Assembly (NCBI GenBank): GCA_946807835.1
Contig: OX327690.1
Location: 29,544,501-29,608,500 of the forward strand
From: Ailanthus altissimus
Lineage: Eukaryota; Streptophyta; Magnoliopsida; Sapindales; Simaroubaceae
DNA length: 64,000 nucleotides
Reading direction: 5' to 3'
Shown here piece by piece: positions 1-11,239 of this stretch. The notes under the pieces are model-generated. The model saw only the letters and a list, made by a program, of their open reading frames with translations, was not told the DNA's origin and searched no databases. How positions within the stretch are numbered: position 1 is the first letter of the stretch; every line of letters starts with the position of its first letter. The translations under genes were made by a program, and so were the position numbers.

Positions 1-751
1 CAGCAATTACAACATAAACATATATTTCCTCGTATTAAATTTGATTCTTCTTAATTTTCTTTGGTTTAAGACCGAATCAAAAGTGGTTGATCTCCTGATC
101 TTCACCAACTGAGCTGTACAAATATAGGTCAAAATAGTCTTCAATTTGATCAATATATCTACAGAGATCGACCACCTGTGAATTGAAAGAAACTTCTTGT
201 ATAAAATTCAAGCGCTTTGAGAGAGAAAATTCTCTTTGGTTTTCTTTGCAATTATAGGAGAGCAAGAAAATCCAGTCACTCCTTCGCTTCATTAAATTCG
301 ATTTGACGTAATTGTTCTGTAAAATCTTATTATCGTTAATAAAAATTAAGTCTCTATTAGTGCCTTTGCCGTAATGATAATGAGTTCTTTCTTTTCTTGA
401 AACATAATGATAATGTATTTTATTACTATTAAACTAAGTAAACATTTTCTGAGAACTATATAAAATAAATAGTTTATAACAATAAATTAGCTTGCTGTCC
501 CCCATTGAACTTGTGGATCAACGCATACACTGTTATCTAACATTGGCAAAGCTATAACAAAGCATTGAACAATTTGAAAGCAAGCTATAACAAAATATAC
601 ACACACACACACACAATATGGGTAACACTTACGAATTTCACACCTTCATGAATTAACAATTAAAAAATTAATCAAACATTGGCAAATCCCATCAAAGGTG
701 ATGCTTTGCCCGTATTTCTCAAATAAATTAACAAATTTTAAACATTGTTAT
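1..751. other. Intergenic, left edge; 3' flank of a STIG1-like pseudogene
   Basis: No gene supported. A CA microsatellite lies at about 599-615. Bases from about 576 to 751 resemble the DNA just downstream of the intact STIG1-like genes (compare 11816-11990 and 24525-24700: the same 'caagctataacaa' start, a CATGAATTAACAATTAA-like core, and a 'gcttttgccc' stretch). This block continues on the far side of the Copia-type element, at 3882-3980. It is therefore the interrupted 3' flank of the pseudogene at 3979-4449. Confidence 0.6.
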
Positions 752-1569
752 TGTTGAGGAAGGAAATGACATTCTCTCTTTTTTTAGATTATGTTAAAGT
801 CAAGAATTTTAAGTTTAACTTAGAATCTTAAGTTCAACTTAAAACCCTAACCTCCTTACATAACGGAATAACCTATTAATCAAATAAAATAATAAAATTT
901 TACAAGAGAAACTCAATTTAAAGAACCCTCAAAATGACCTAATGTTTAGTGATCTCTTACTTTACCACAAGCAATGATCACCCAAACGATGGTTTCACCC
1001 TAGCGCACACAAGCACTTAGTGTCTACCTAGTTCTTCCCATCTCTTAGAGTCTCTCTTAATACTTAATCTCAACTAAAAGGTTTACAAGTATTTATATAT
1101 GGTGTATTTCGTGTCTACTAACCCTATTCCTTGTTGGAATAAGAGTCCACTTGTTTTGGAAGTTCAAAACTTTCCAAAACTCAAAATTCGAATGAAAAAC
1201 GGATATCCCCACACGTTCTGGCGCCGCAGCGTTCATCTCTGAGCGCTGCGGCGCTGGCCGAAATCGCCGCGGAGCTTCTATGATGGGTGTCCAGGGACGA
1301 ACGCGAAGCTTCTGTGAGCTGGGCTTCTATGATGGGCGCCGCGGAGCTCAGCTTTAAGCGCCGCGACGCTCAAGCCTGACAGCTTTTTCTCGCGTTTTCT
1401 TCGCTTCCTTCGTATGTTTGAGGCCCGTTTAGCTTCACCTTTCGTGTCCCATATGTCCTAAACTTCTCCATACGTGTTCTACACGTTCTAGACTTCTTGT
1501 GACTCTCCACTTTGGTATTCATCTAAATTCTTGTCCAACCAAGATTGTTGAATCACCAATTTTCCAACA
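752..1569 (-). repeat. 3' LTR of the Copia-type element
   Basis: Direct repeat of 3021-3881. On the plus strand it starts TGTTGAGGAAGG and ends TTTCCAACA. It lacks a segment of about 90 bp near the left end that the other copy has. A GC-rich patch at about 1220-1380 includes the near-palindrome GAGCGCTGCGGCGCTGG. Confidence 0.87.
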
Positions 1570-1822
1570 AACCCTTCCTTGATTCAAAATATTCCAAATA
1601 AGAAGGCTTCGGGATCTGATCCACACCAATACTCTATCACCTAGAGTTGAGTCCAGTTAAGTTTCCACCAAGACTTAACTTTCCCCGGGCTAGTGACTTT
1701 GGTCTCTAAAGGCATTGGTGCACCTTACATAGGGTATGGATGCGTTGCACTCCTTTTCAACCCTCATCACCTCGGTAAGCACGGTTTGGATGTTGCCTAG
1801 TGGTCTGCATTATCCCAACACC

Positions 1823-2968
1823 CTACGTTAGGTCACTTATGGCCATCCCAGTAAGCACATAAAGCCTCACATTATGCTTTTCACCCTCAAACCTTATAAG
1901 TTCTTTCTTTACCCTTAGTTTTTCTTTTTTCGCTCTAACTAAATACCCTTCCTTATTGAGCTTGCCTAGGAATATCAAGTTCCTCCTCAATTTAGGAACA
2001 TGCCTTACACAATGTAAGTCCCTAATTTCTCCACTTTGCATCCTCAGCCTTATGTCACCAACTCTCATGATCTCACAAGTCATGTCATTCCCCATTAGAA
2101 CTTTACCTCTCTTGGCTTTATAGTTGATAAACATCGATCTATCGAGATACATATGGACGCTGCACCCCGATTCTAGTATCCATTTGCCAGCGTACTTTCC
2201 TCTTGAAGCTACCAACGTGTTTACAACTTCGGTACCGATTGCAGCCCACCCTCCTTGGCCTTTTGATTTCAGATAATCCTTTACAAAGTGCTATTCCTTA
2301 TTAGTAAAGAAACACTTCTTGGATCTCCTCATTGATTGGTTGTTCTTCCTTCTTTGTGCAAGCAATGCTGCTTCACTCTCAGACTCAGATCTCTTTGTTA
2401 ATTCTGTTGAGTTCAATGATGCCTTGATGTCATTCATTGTTAAAGACTCCTTACCATACAACAGCGTATCCACAAAGCTCTCATAGCTCTTTGGCAACGA
2501 ACTTAACAAGATAATGGCTTTGTCTTCATCCTCAATCTTGATGCCCAGTTGCTCAAAACATATAATGATCTTATTGAACTCGTCAATGTGAACTCTCAAT
2601 GAAGTTCCCTTGTGCATTGTTAGCTGATGTAGTTTTTTTTTCACAATAAGTCTATTTGCAAGAGACTTCTTCATGTACAATGCCTCGAGTCTTTTCCATA
2701 GCCCCAAAGCGGTTTCTTCATCACTAACGTCCCGTAATACTTCATTGCTCAATACTAGAAATAAGGTGCTGTGAGCCTTTTTTTGAATCGTGTCCCAATC
2801 TTTCTGTCTAGACTTTAAGGTTGTCGTCTCATCGCTAGTTCAGGAGCTGGCTTCCTCCAAAGCTGAGTCTAATCCTTCCTTCACTAGTAGAGCCCTAACC
2901 TTCTTCCTCCAAAAATTGAAGTCATTCATCCCATTGAACTTCTTTATTTCTTGCTTGATTGCAGCCAT
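1823..2968 (-). pseudogene. Copia gag-protease, two nonsense codons
   Basis: A single reading frame runs from the ATG at 2968 to the stop at 1823, interrupted only by TGA at 2842-2840 and TAG at 2293-2291. The first part is a UBN2-type gag: N-terminal KFNGMNDFNFWRKKV, then GLWKRLEALYM, EDEDKAIILLSSLPKSYE and SFVDTLLYGKESL. A degenerate zinc knuckle (KKCF...HF.KDY) follows, with its glycine codon replaced by the second stop. The protease start reads WILESGCSVHM in place of the usual WxxDSGxSxHM, so the catalytic Asp is a Glu. The frame ends soon after. It encodes capsid and protease fragments of a retrotransposon and is not a host gene. Similar gag sequence occurs in the element at 25261-34401. 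Confidence 0.85.
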
Positions 2969-3020
2969 GGTTTAAATACCCTAGGTGTGTATTATCGAAC
3001 CTTTAACTCTGATACCAGTT

Positions 3021-3881
3021 TGTTGAGGGAGGAAACGCCCTTCTCCCTCTTGAGGTTATATTGAAGCGAAGAACCTCAAGTTCAACCTAGAACCCTAACC
3101 TCCTTGTGCAGCAGAATAACTTGTTAATAAAGTAAAATAGCAAGAATCCAAAGTAGAATATAAAATAGCACAACACAATCTTACATGGTTCGGCCAATTG
3201 TCAATGTCCACGGTAGATCAAAGGATCCTAGCCTCTCTTATTAACTCTCTAGAGATTTTACAAGGACAATTCAATTTGAATAACCCTTAAAAAGAGATAA
3301 TGTTTAGTGATCCCTTACTCTACTACGAGCAATGATCACCTAAACGACGGTTCCACCTTAGTGCACACAAGCACTTAGTGTCTACCTAGTTCTTCCCCTC
3401 TCTTAGAGTCTCTCTTAATGCTTAATCTCAACTAAAGGGTTTACAAGTGTTTATATAGGGTGTATTCGTGCATACTAACCCTATTTCTTGTTGGAGTAAA
3501 AGTTCACTTGTTTTAGAAGTTCAAAACTTTTCAAAACTCAAAATTTGGAATAAAAATAGACATCCTCACGTGTTATGGCACTGCGGCGTTCGTCCCTAAG
3601 CCTCGTGGCGCTGGCTGAAATCGCGTCCATTGCCGTGGTGCTGAGGACCCAACACTACTTCTGTGATGGGCATTGCGGTGCTCAAGCCTAACGGTTTTCT
3701 CCCGTATTTTCTTCACTTCCTTCGCGTCTTTGAGTCCCGTTTCGCTTCTCCTTTTGTGTCCCACATATCCTAGACTTCTCCATACGTGTTCCACACGTTC
3801 TAGACTTCTTGTGACTGTCCACTTTGGTATTTATCTTAATTCTTGTCCAACCAAGATTGTTGAATCACCAATTTTTCAACA
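3021..3881 (-). repeat. 5' LTR of the Copia-type element
   Basis: Starts TGTTGAGGGAGG and ends TTTTTCAACA on the plus strand, and aligns along its length with 752-1569. The tRNA-Met primer binding site abuts its left end. The open frames at 3573-3888 in both directions are LTR sequence, not genes. Confidence 0.87.
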
Positions 3882-3978
3882 ACTATAATATAAATGAATT
3901 CGTAGCTAGCTGCTCTTGCTATTTGTATTCTCTCTCTCTCATTTTAATTTGCTAGATAGAATGTCTCATACAAAGTTC
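3882..3978. other. Continuation of the split 3' flank
   Basis: Resembles 11955-12030 and 24680-24740, including the 'gctgctcttgct' stretch just downstream of intact STIG1-like genes. It resumes the flank cut at 751. No gene. Confidence 0.6.
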
Positions 3979-4449
3979 TATGCCCAGCTGCACATTCCAT
4001 AAGTGCATGAGCTCTATTTCTTGCACTTGTTACTGTATCTCCCACAGTGCTTCTTGTTGGACATTGTGTCCACATATTTGCATTTGCAGCAAATCTCCAA
4101 ATACTTGCATTTCTTACCACACTTGCCGTAGTTGAATCTATCTGTCAGCATCTTTACACATTTCTTCTTGCAGCAATCTGGCCTGGGCTGCTGTTGGCAT
4201 AGCAGACTCTAGGGCATTTGTCACATGTAGTCTTCACATTAAACCCTTGTACGTCGAGCACGAAAGCCACTTGCTCCTCAGAGCGAAGATGCTAATTGTC
4301 GCCTATCAGACAAAGGATTAGCATCAGAAGTTTCATTGAAATTACTCATTGGTTCTTCTGTTGATATTGTAGTAGCAGTAGTAATAGCAATGACCATAAC
4401 CATTACGAGTATGGCCAAGACAAGGGATATCTTAAGGCATGCATTTCAT
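3979..4449 (-). pseudogene. STIG1-like: STIG1-like pseudogene (type 2)
   Basis: Aligns along its whole length with the intact genes at 12080-12553 and 24774-25238: signal-peptide region, TSSEEP-like linker, and the Cys-rich domain with KCxxxE-like, FNCGKCGKKCKYxEICC-like and GRC blocks. The start ATG (4449-4447) is followed by an insertion relative to the intact copies, giving a frameshift and a TAA within six codons. Further small indels lie near 4195-4215, and the normal TAA stop is changed to other sequence. No usable protein results. Family members are secreted cysteine-rich proteins (stigma-specific STIG1 and GRIM REAPER types) acting outside the cell. Confidence 0.85.
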
Positions 4450-4899
4450 CAGCTTATTATATATATATATATATATATGATTGAAATATTTCTGTGCCAG
4501 AGAGAGAATCGCACTTTGAAATTGATAGAAATGTATATGAATTGTTGATTTGGATATGGAGAAGATTAAAGGCTTGTAGAAAGGGAGAAAAGAAGTAAAC
4601 GGGTTGCTATAAAAAGTGTAGTTTATGGGTTCAAATTGTGTAAACTGTTAGTGGATTAGTCTAATTCAAAGAGTTGAGAAACTAGTAGTAAACAAAGTTA
4701 GGTTCTTGGAGAAATTTATTATACTTTAAATTAGGCAAATTTGGGAAGAAACCCAATTACATTCAACTGTGGGGATATGATATACCTCCCCTTTACTTCT
4801 AACCATACCAGCTCGGAGGTTATATAGTCAAAATAATCTCTTTCCATTAATTTTTTACTGGTAATTAGACTAACTTAATCTTCATGGTTGATCATAACT
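4450..4899. promoter_or_regulatory. Upstream flank of STIG1-like pseudogene, cut by a Copia element
   Basis: About 4540-4830 aligns with the upstream region of the intact gene at 12553 (shared 'gggttcaaattgtg', 'tcaaagagttgaga', 'gttaggttcttggagaaat' and 'gggaagaaaccca' blocks). A TA microsatellite lies at about 4459-4478. The TATA-like TATAAATA seen at 12645-12652 has no clear counterpart here. The homology ends where the next element begins. Confidence 0.6.
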
Positions 4900-5104
4900 A
4901 TTAAGGAATAATTCTGGAACTATTCTAGAATGATTTCGGAATAATTTCTTTATACTCTCCTATTATATATACATATTTTTAATGTAAAATATTATTTTCT
5001 TATGTATGTTATTTTTCTATTTTGTAATAGGTTACAACCTATATAAAAGCTCCATTGTACAGTTTATATTCACAATGAAATATATTCTCTTTATATTTCT
5101 CACA
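4900..5104 (+). repeat. Left LTR of the Copia element
   Basis: Matches 10703-10886, with about 11 extra bases near the start. A CACATGGTATCAGAG junction marks its end and the primer binding site at 5105. Confidence 0.8.
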
Positions 5105-5303
5105 TGGTATCAGAGTTTTAGTTTTTTCACTGTCACTTTGTTTAGCCGAAGATTTATCGGAATTTTTTTTCAAAACTCGACGAAATCCACCGGAGTTTTT
5201 TAAAAAGTCGCAAGAAAACTCTGACATATTGCCGTGTTAGCCACCACCCATGTCAAATTGCTCAGAATCCTTCGACCGTTTGAACACTGTCAACGACGCG
5301 CCA

Positions 5304-5605
5304 ATCTGAGGTCGGCAATCACCGAATGCACCGCCAAAATACCACTGTTACCGTCCATTGTCACTTTAGATCTTGGTCATTCTATGGTGATGTGACCGAC
5401 ACTGCCCAGACCAAAAGAATCCCCAGTCATCGGCCATTCAACGCCATCGATGATGGGTTAATCCGAGGTCAAAAATCGCCAGATGCGCTGCCAAAACACC
5501 ACTTCCATCGGCCACTGTCACTTCAGATGCCGGCCGTTCTATGGCGATGTGACCGACATCGCCCAGACCAAAAGAATCCGCAGTCACTGGCCATTCAAAC
5601 GCCAC
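5304..5605 (+). repeat. Tandem duplication of 157-bp period in Copia leader
   Basis: Two adjacent diverged copies. Landmarks recur 157 bp apart (GCCCAGACCAAAAGAATCC at 5404 and 5561), together with 'tgtgaccgaca', 'atgcgctgccaaaa' and 'ccattcaacgcca'-like blocks. The segment is GC-rich compared with its surroundings. The open frame across it (5326-5640) shows no known domain. Confidence 0.75.
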
Positions 5606-5639
5606 CGAGTTTACACCAATTGGAGATCGAAGCAGGCTG

Positions 5640-5935
5640 AACGCGCCACCTGAAGTTTACGACTTTCTGTTAAGGGCCTATTTGTAAAGTTTTTAGTATT
5701 TTAAGGTCAAATCATAATTTTTTATTCTTTTAGGGATTTTTTAAATTTCTAATAGTTAAGGGGTTGTTTTGCAATTATAATATTTTTAGCAGTCATTTTA
5801 TAATTTTAGAAAAGTTTAGGGATCATTTTATAATTAATACAAAATTTATGGGTTAATTTATAATTATTAAACGTTTAGGGGTTAACTTATAATTAGACAA
5901 ATATAGGGACTAAGTTGTCATTAGTAAAAAAAAAA
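5640..5935 (+). repeat. Degenerate short repeats in Copia leader
   Basis: Several diverged copies, about 28-35 bp each, of a 'tttaggggttaatttataatta' theme (for example near 5755, 5815, 5845 and 5875). No coding potential. Confidence 0.5.
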
Positions 5936-5999
5936 ATGTGAAATTTATAAATAAGTGTGGTACTTCTCAATGTTATTCTGTTGGTTCTGCTCTACTAAA

Positions 6000-7480
6000 T
6001 AATGCCACATACCTAAACTATCTTAAAGTGTTACTTTTACAGAACTTGTTAATGAACACTTGAAATTACACATTTAATAAGAGTTTTACATAATTGTTTT
6101 GTATTACTAGTGTATTTAATTCTTAACTTAAGTATGTTTACAATATTATACCTAATTATCTTTTAACTGTTTTGTGGTAGGTTCGGTAAAATGGGCATAA
6201 CTTTCTACCTAAAGATCTAATTGTGATGATTCTTGATCCTGTGAAGATCTGACTCAATGAACTAACATATTATATTTCTCAAAGCATTTGAAATTCGAGT
6301 GTTTAGAGGTTGCAAATGGCCTAGAACAGAACTGATCTGCAGTACATGCCTAGTTTGAACAGTCATCAGTATTTGATCCATAACTATAGAAATACGTATC
6401 TAATACATATGAGATCACTTAATTTGGAAAGATAAGAGACGTATCTACAACTTTGATGTTTTGAGTGACAGCTAATTCGGATCACATCAATTCCAAATTG
6501 GATAATCAAGTGGGTGTCATAGTGATAATCAATGCAAATTATTTTGCCACCATTCTTGACTTTCATCAACAAAGTGGTTTCCTCCAAATTTGTCTCGATT
6601 TATCCATGTTTTTCTATAAATAAGTGGCTTGTTTATGCCTAAAGGTGGTAATTAGAAAGTTAGAATTTAGTTCAAAATACTTGTCCTTTGTATCCATTTC
6701 TTTGTAAATTTATTTCTCTTGTTTACTATTAAATCATGTTATTTCTTCTTCCATTTCTTTTCTTTTTCTTTAGTTTTATTATGTCCAAATAATTTTCTTT
6801 AAGTTAAGGTGAAAATGTGAAGCTCTTGGTAAGGTAATAAGATATGTTTAATATTTATTCATGAATTTAATGCTTCATTTTTAAGTTATGAAAGTTTATA
6901 TATGATGTATTTATTTTGTTTATAGAATTAATACATTTTCTTCTAAAGTAGTGATTCTTGATTTATTATTGACAAACCTTATATTTGGCACAATAAATTC
7001 TTGAAATTATTTACAAGATTTGGTGTATATAACATTTCTTGTAAAGTGGGAGTCTTGATTTATTGTAGACAAATATAAAGATTGGCATAATAAATACTTA
7101 AACCCATTTATAAGATTTGGTGTATAATAATTAATATAAATAAATACTAATCAATATATAAATGATGATGAACTTTAATTATTATATTTTTTGGTTGGAA
7201 CCTCCTTTGTGTGAGGGTTCCAATTGAGTTATAAAAAAAGTTAAATATATTCTTACTTCTTATGCCAATAGTAGATCCCCCTAACCTTAGCTTTTTATTT
7301 GAATTGGTTAATTAAATTAATATTTGCAAACATCTTATGTTGCATTAATTATCTTAAAAGTGTTTATAATTTATAATTTTAATTCTACTTCTCTGTGGAT
7401 CGACTCCGTTCTCATCAGGTTATTTATTACTTCGACAATCCTGCATCTAGGAATAAACTCCTATATTCTGGACGTGTCAC
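6000..7480 (+). repeat. Gypsy-like LTR segment nested in the Copia element
   Basis: Noncoding stretch where Copia gag would be expected. It has features common in plant Gypsy LTRs: 'gggcataactttctac' near 6195, a TATA-like TCTATAAATAAG near 6613, and a 3' end reading 'tctctgtggatcgactccgttctcatcaggttattt'. A near-repeat of 'acaagatttggtgtat' (about 7013 and 7109) lies inside. Both boundaries and the target duplication are unresolved. Confidence 0.45.
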
Positions 7481-10400
7481 CTGCTATTACTATTGCACTG
7501 GATAGTGTGAATCGTTTCCCTAATAACCTTGAATCTTTACTCCGTCTACTCCTTTCTAATTCTAATAAACCTTTAATTTCTGCTTCTTCTAATATTTTAG
7601 GTAATTCTGCTTGGTATTTTGACTCTGCGTGTTATAATCACATGACTTTTGATCTTACAATTTTCTCCTCTAAAACTCTTAATTTTTATTTACCATATAT
7701 TCAAATTGTTAATGGTTCTCTCATGGAAGTTAATCATGTTAGTCAAGTATCTTGCCATAATCTCTCTGTATCGGACACTTTTTTTATTCCTAACCTTACA
7801 TTAAATCTTTTGCGAACTTAGTCTTAATGTCATGTTTACTACTTCTAGTTATTATGTACAGGATCCAAAGACTGATTAGACGCTTAAGATAGGCCGTAAG
7901 GTTGGACGTCTATATGAACTTATTTCTTTAGATCTATCTTTTCTATATCCTTCGTCTGCAGCATCTACCTCTTCAGTGCCTTCATTACATCTTTCACACT
8001 CTCCTTTGGGTCATGCGTCAGTCAATCGCATTTAATCTCTAGTATTCAGTGGTCATTTAGGTATTGTTTCTGATAATAAAGATGGTTGTCTTACATGTCT
8101 TTTAGCTAAACAACTAGCCTTACCTAAACAACTAGCCTTACCTTTTGATAATAGTACTACTGCCTCTCATGCTCTATTTGATCTTATACATTCTGATATA
8201 TGAAGTCCTTCTCTAAATCTCACAATGGGAGGATCCAAATATTTTGTGATCTTCATTGATGACTATTCTCGGTATACTTAGTTGTTCCTTATGAAACAAC
8301 GATCCGAATTTACTAAAATTTACCGAGATTTTGCTTATATGATTAAAACTCAGTTCTCATGTCCTATTAAGGTTTTTCGCACTGATAATGCTATGGAGTA
8401 TAGAGATTCTGATTTTTTAAATCTTTTACAGGAACACGGTACTATATGTCAAAGGTCTTGTCCTGGTACATCTCAGAAAAATGGGAGAGCTGAACGTAAA
8501 CACAAACACATTTTAGATACTACTCGTGCTTTTCTTATCTCTTCCTCTTATCCTAAAAGTTTTTAGGGAGAAGCTGCTTTGACCGCTATCTTTACCATTA
8601 ATCGTATTCCTTCTCATGTTATAGAGAACAAGTCACATTATGAGCGTTTTATAGAACTCCACCTAATTACAAACTCCTCAAAGTATTTGGTTATATTTGT
8701 TTTGTCCTACTTCAAAAACATGAGCATACTAAACTTGAGCCACGTACTCGATTATGTTGCTTTTTGGGATACAGGATCGAACATAAAGGTTATAAGTGTT
8801 GGGATCCTATATTTAACAGTCTTCGTGTTTGTCGCCATGTAGTATTTCTCAAGCATACAATGTTTTCCTCTGTATCTAACTTTAAATCTGTGTCTCCTTC
8901 TATGTTATAATCTTTTACAGATAATTTTATTGATCTTTTTTCCTATACTTCACCTACAGATATTTCTTCTGAGTTTCATACAGGTGAGTAAGCTGAAATG
9001 ACGCCTACTTATGGGCCTTCTACCTCGTCTGAAGGATCTGCTCTCAACATCTTTAAAGCCTCCTCTATACCCTCTCTTCGTCGTTCATCTCAGGTAAGAG
9101 AACTTTCTATTAAACTTCGTGATTATCACTGTTTCTCTAATACCCTTTCTTTATATGAGCCTCAATCATATTCTGATGCTAGTTCTAATTCTGTTTGACA
9201 ATAAGCAATGATTGAAGAATTGCAGGCCTTTGAGAAGTCGCATACTTGGAATTTTGTTACTCTTCTATCTAATAAAACTGTCATTTGATGCAAATGGATG
9301 TACAACATCAAGACCAAATCTAATGGATCTATTGAGTGTTATAAAGCCCATCTTGTAACCAAAGACTTTACTCAAGAATATGGAATTGATTATGAAGAAA
9401 ATTTTGCCCTAGTTACTAGATTTACTTATGTTCGAAGTTTATTGGCTATTGCTGCAGTTCGTAGTTGGCCATTATATCAGATGGATATAAAAAATACTTT
9501 CCTCAATGGTGATCTCACTGAAGAAGTGTATATGAAGCCTCCTACTGGTTATCTACATCCTCCAGGAAAAATCTGTAAACTTCGTCGTGCTCTATATGGT
9601 CCTAAACAAGCTCCTCGTGCATGGTTTGCAAAGTTTAGTGGGACTATTCTTTAGCATGATTTTCAGTTTAGTCCCAATGACTTAACTCTTTTTGTCCGCA
9701 AGACAGCACAAAGTTGTGTTCTCCTTCTTATCTATGTTGATGATATGATTATCACGGGTGATGATCTTCTTAGTATTTCCACTCTTAAGAACTTTCTTCA
9801 ACAACACTTTGAAATGAAAGATCTTGGCAATCTTAGTTATTTCTTTGGCCTTGAAGTACTATCCGACTCTACTGGGTATTATCTTTCTCAGGCTAAATAT
9901 GCATCCGATCTACTTGCTAAAGCTGGGTTGACAGACAGTAAGATTGCTTCCACTCCTCTAGAGCCTAATGTCAAACTCTGATTCTCTGATGGTACTCTTC
10001 TCAGTGATGCTACCCTCTATCGTCAATTGGTTGGTAGTTTGTTCTATCTTATAGTTACTTGCCCAGACATTGCTTAAGTTGTTCATGTTGTCAGTCAGTT
10101 TATGGCCGCTCCTCGTACCTCTCATTATGCAGCAGTTCTTCATATCCTACGTTATTTCAAAGGTACACTTTTTCATGGTCTCTATTTTTCGGCTCACTCT
10201 TCTCTTATGTTATGAGCTTATGCTAATGCGAATTGGGCGGGTAATCCTACAGATCGACGATCAACTACTAAATTTTATCTTTTCTTGGGTGATTCTCTTC
10301 TTTCATGAAAAAGTAAGAAATAGATAGCTATTACTCGCTCGAGCACTGAAGCTGAATACCGTACTCTTACAGATACTATCCAAAAAATTGTCTGGCTCTG

Positions 10401-10650
10401 CTGGCTTCTTAAAGATATAGGTATTTCTCACATTAGAGCTACACCTCTTTATTATGACAATCAAAGTGCTATTTAAATTGCCCACAATGATGTGTTTCAT
10501 GAGCGGACTAAACATATTGAAACAAATTGTCATTTTGTTTGGCAACACCTTTCTCAAGACATTATTATACTCCACTCCATCTCATCTGAAGAGTAACTTA
10601 CTGATATCTTTACTAAATCTCTACTTTCACACCGTTTTTATACTCTAATC
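7480..10650 (+). pseudogene. Copia pol remnant (protease, integrase, RT, RNase H)
   Basis: Protease: WYFDSACYNHMTFD near 7610, with the catalytic DSA triplet. Integrase: GAG-pre-integrase LGHASVNRI near 8010, then FIDDYSRYT, FRTDNAMEY and GTSQKNGRAERKHKHILD between 8250 and 8530. Reverse transcriptase: CKWMYNIKTKSNG near 9290, YQMDIKNTFLNGDL, LYGPKQAPRAW, and the catalytic YVDDM near 9735. RNase H: SRSTEAEYRTL near 10335 and YYDNQSA near 10452. In-frame stops occur, for example, at 8202, 8281, 8563 and 9652. It cannot make a functional polyprotein. Confidence 0.88.
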
Positions 10651-10702
10651 TCTAAACTCATACTTGCTTCTACTGCGCCATCTTAGAGTAAGATAGGGTA
10701 GA

Positions 10703-10886
10703 ATTAAATAATAATTCTAAAATAATTTCAGAATAATTTATTTATACTCTCCTACCATATATAAATGTTATTAATATAAAATATTATTTTTTTATATATA
10801 TTATTTTTTTTATTTTGTAATAAGTTATATAAATTCTATTGTACAATTTATATTTATAATAAAATATATTCTCTTTAATTTCTCAC
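10703..10886 (+). repeat. Right LTR of the Copia element
   Basis: Matches 4900-5104. It follows a purine-rich stretch (AGAGTAAGATAGGGTAGA) that fits a polypurine tract. Confidence 0.78.
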
Positions 10887-11239
10887 TTTGAATGGAGTTT
10901 AAATAAAATAAACAAATAAATAAAAAGAAAGCTCTCATTTTCTATTTAATAAACTACTAAAAATTTTCAGATGCAAACATTAATATGTTATAAAATGCAA
11001 ACATAATTTACAATATCATTTTTATCTATACATAAGACAAAATAAAGAAAAGACATTTTGAATAATTGTAAGATTATAACTATCAATTTATTCAATGATT
11101 TTTAATATAAATAAAATTTTATAAATTTTTTGTACGGATGATGACGTGTACCTCCTACATACCATCGACTTTTCTCCATGTTGCATGCACGTTTGCCTCG
11201 TATAGCTATTACCATAAACCGAACGAGAAAATTATCAGC
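10887..11239. other. AT-rich spacer downstream of type-1 pseudogene
   Basis: Very AT-rich; no gene or known repeat seen. It lies just 3' of the pseudogene at 11240-11677. Confidence 0.4.

Larger units (their letters stand above)
752..3881 (-). mobile_element. Short non-autonomous Copia-type LTR retrotransposon
   Basis: The two direct repeats (752-1569 and 3021-3881) begin TGTTGAGG and end CAACA on the plus strand. Read on the minus strand, a primer binding site matching initiator tRNA-Met (TGGTATCAGAG) directly follows the 5' LTR at about 3018, and a purine tract (GGAAGGGT) directly precedes the 3' LTR at 1571-1580. The 1.45-kb interior codes only gag and the start of protease; integrase, reverse transcriptase and RNase H are absent. 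Flanking pentamers are gttat and actat, so the target duplication is imperfect. It sits in the 3' flank of a STIG1-like pseudogene. The LTRs differ by many substitutions and by about 90 bp missing from the left copy, so the insertion is old. Confidence 0.88.
4900..10886 (+). mobile_element. Degenerate Copia retrotransposon with short LTRs
   Basis: Short direct repeats of about 185-205 bp (about 4900-5104 and 10703-10886) share a TTTATACTCTCCTA core and end in ATATTCTCTTTATATTTCTCAC-like sequence. A tRNA-Met primer binding site TGGTATCAGAG starts at 5105, next to the left LTR. Pol order is Copia-type: protease, integrase, reverse transcriptase, RNase H, all on the plus strand but with many stops and shifts. 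The gag region is missing; a leader with a tandem duplication and a Gypsy-like LTR segment occupy about 5240-7480. I could not find a clear target-site duplication, so the outer ends may be off by a few bases. Confidence 0.85.

Noticed and set aside
77..292. 71-aa open frame on minus
   Set aside because: No domain, no homologous neighbour, no supporting start context; length is within chance for this composition.
3005..3018. tRNA-Met-like sequence
   Set aside because: It is the short primer binding site of an LTR element, not a tRNA gene. The same applies at 5105, 25915 and 49311.
5304..5605. Repeat array as a possible CRISPR
   Set aside because: Two long diverged adjacent copies with no spacers, in a plant retrotransposon leader.
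9298..9981. Apparently open reverse transcriptase reading as a possible live element
   Set aside because: The surrounding pol has numerous stops and frame changes and gag is missing.
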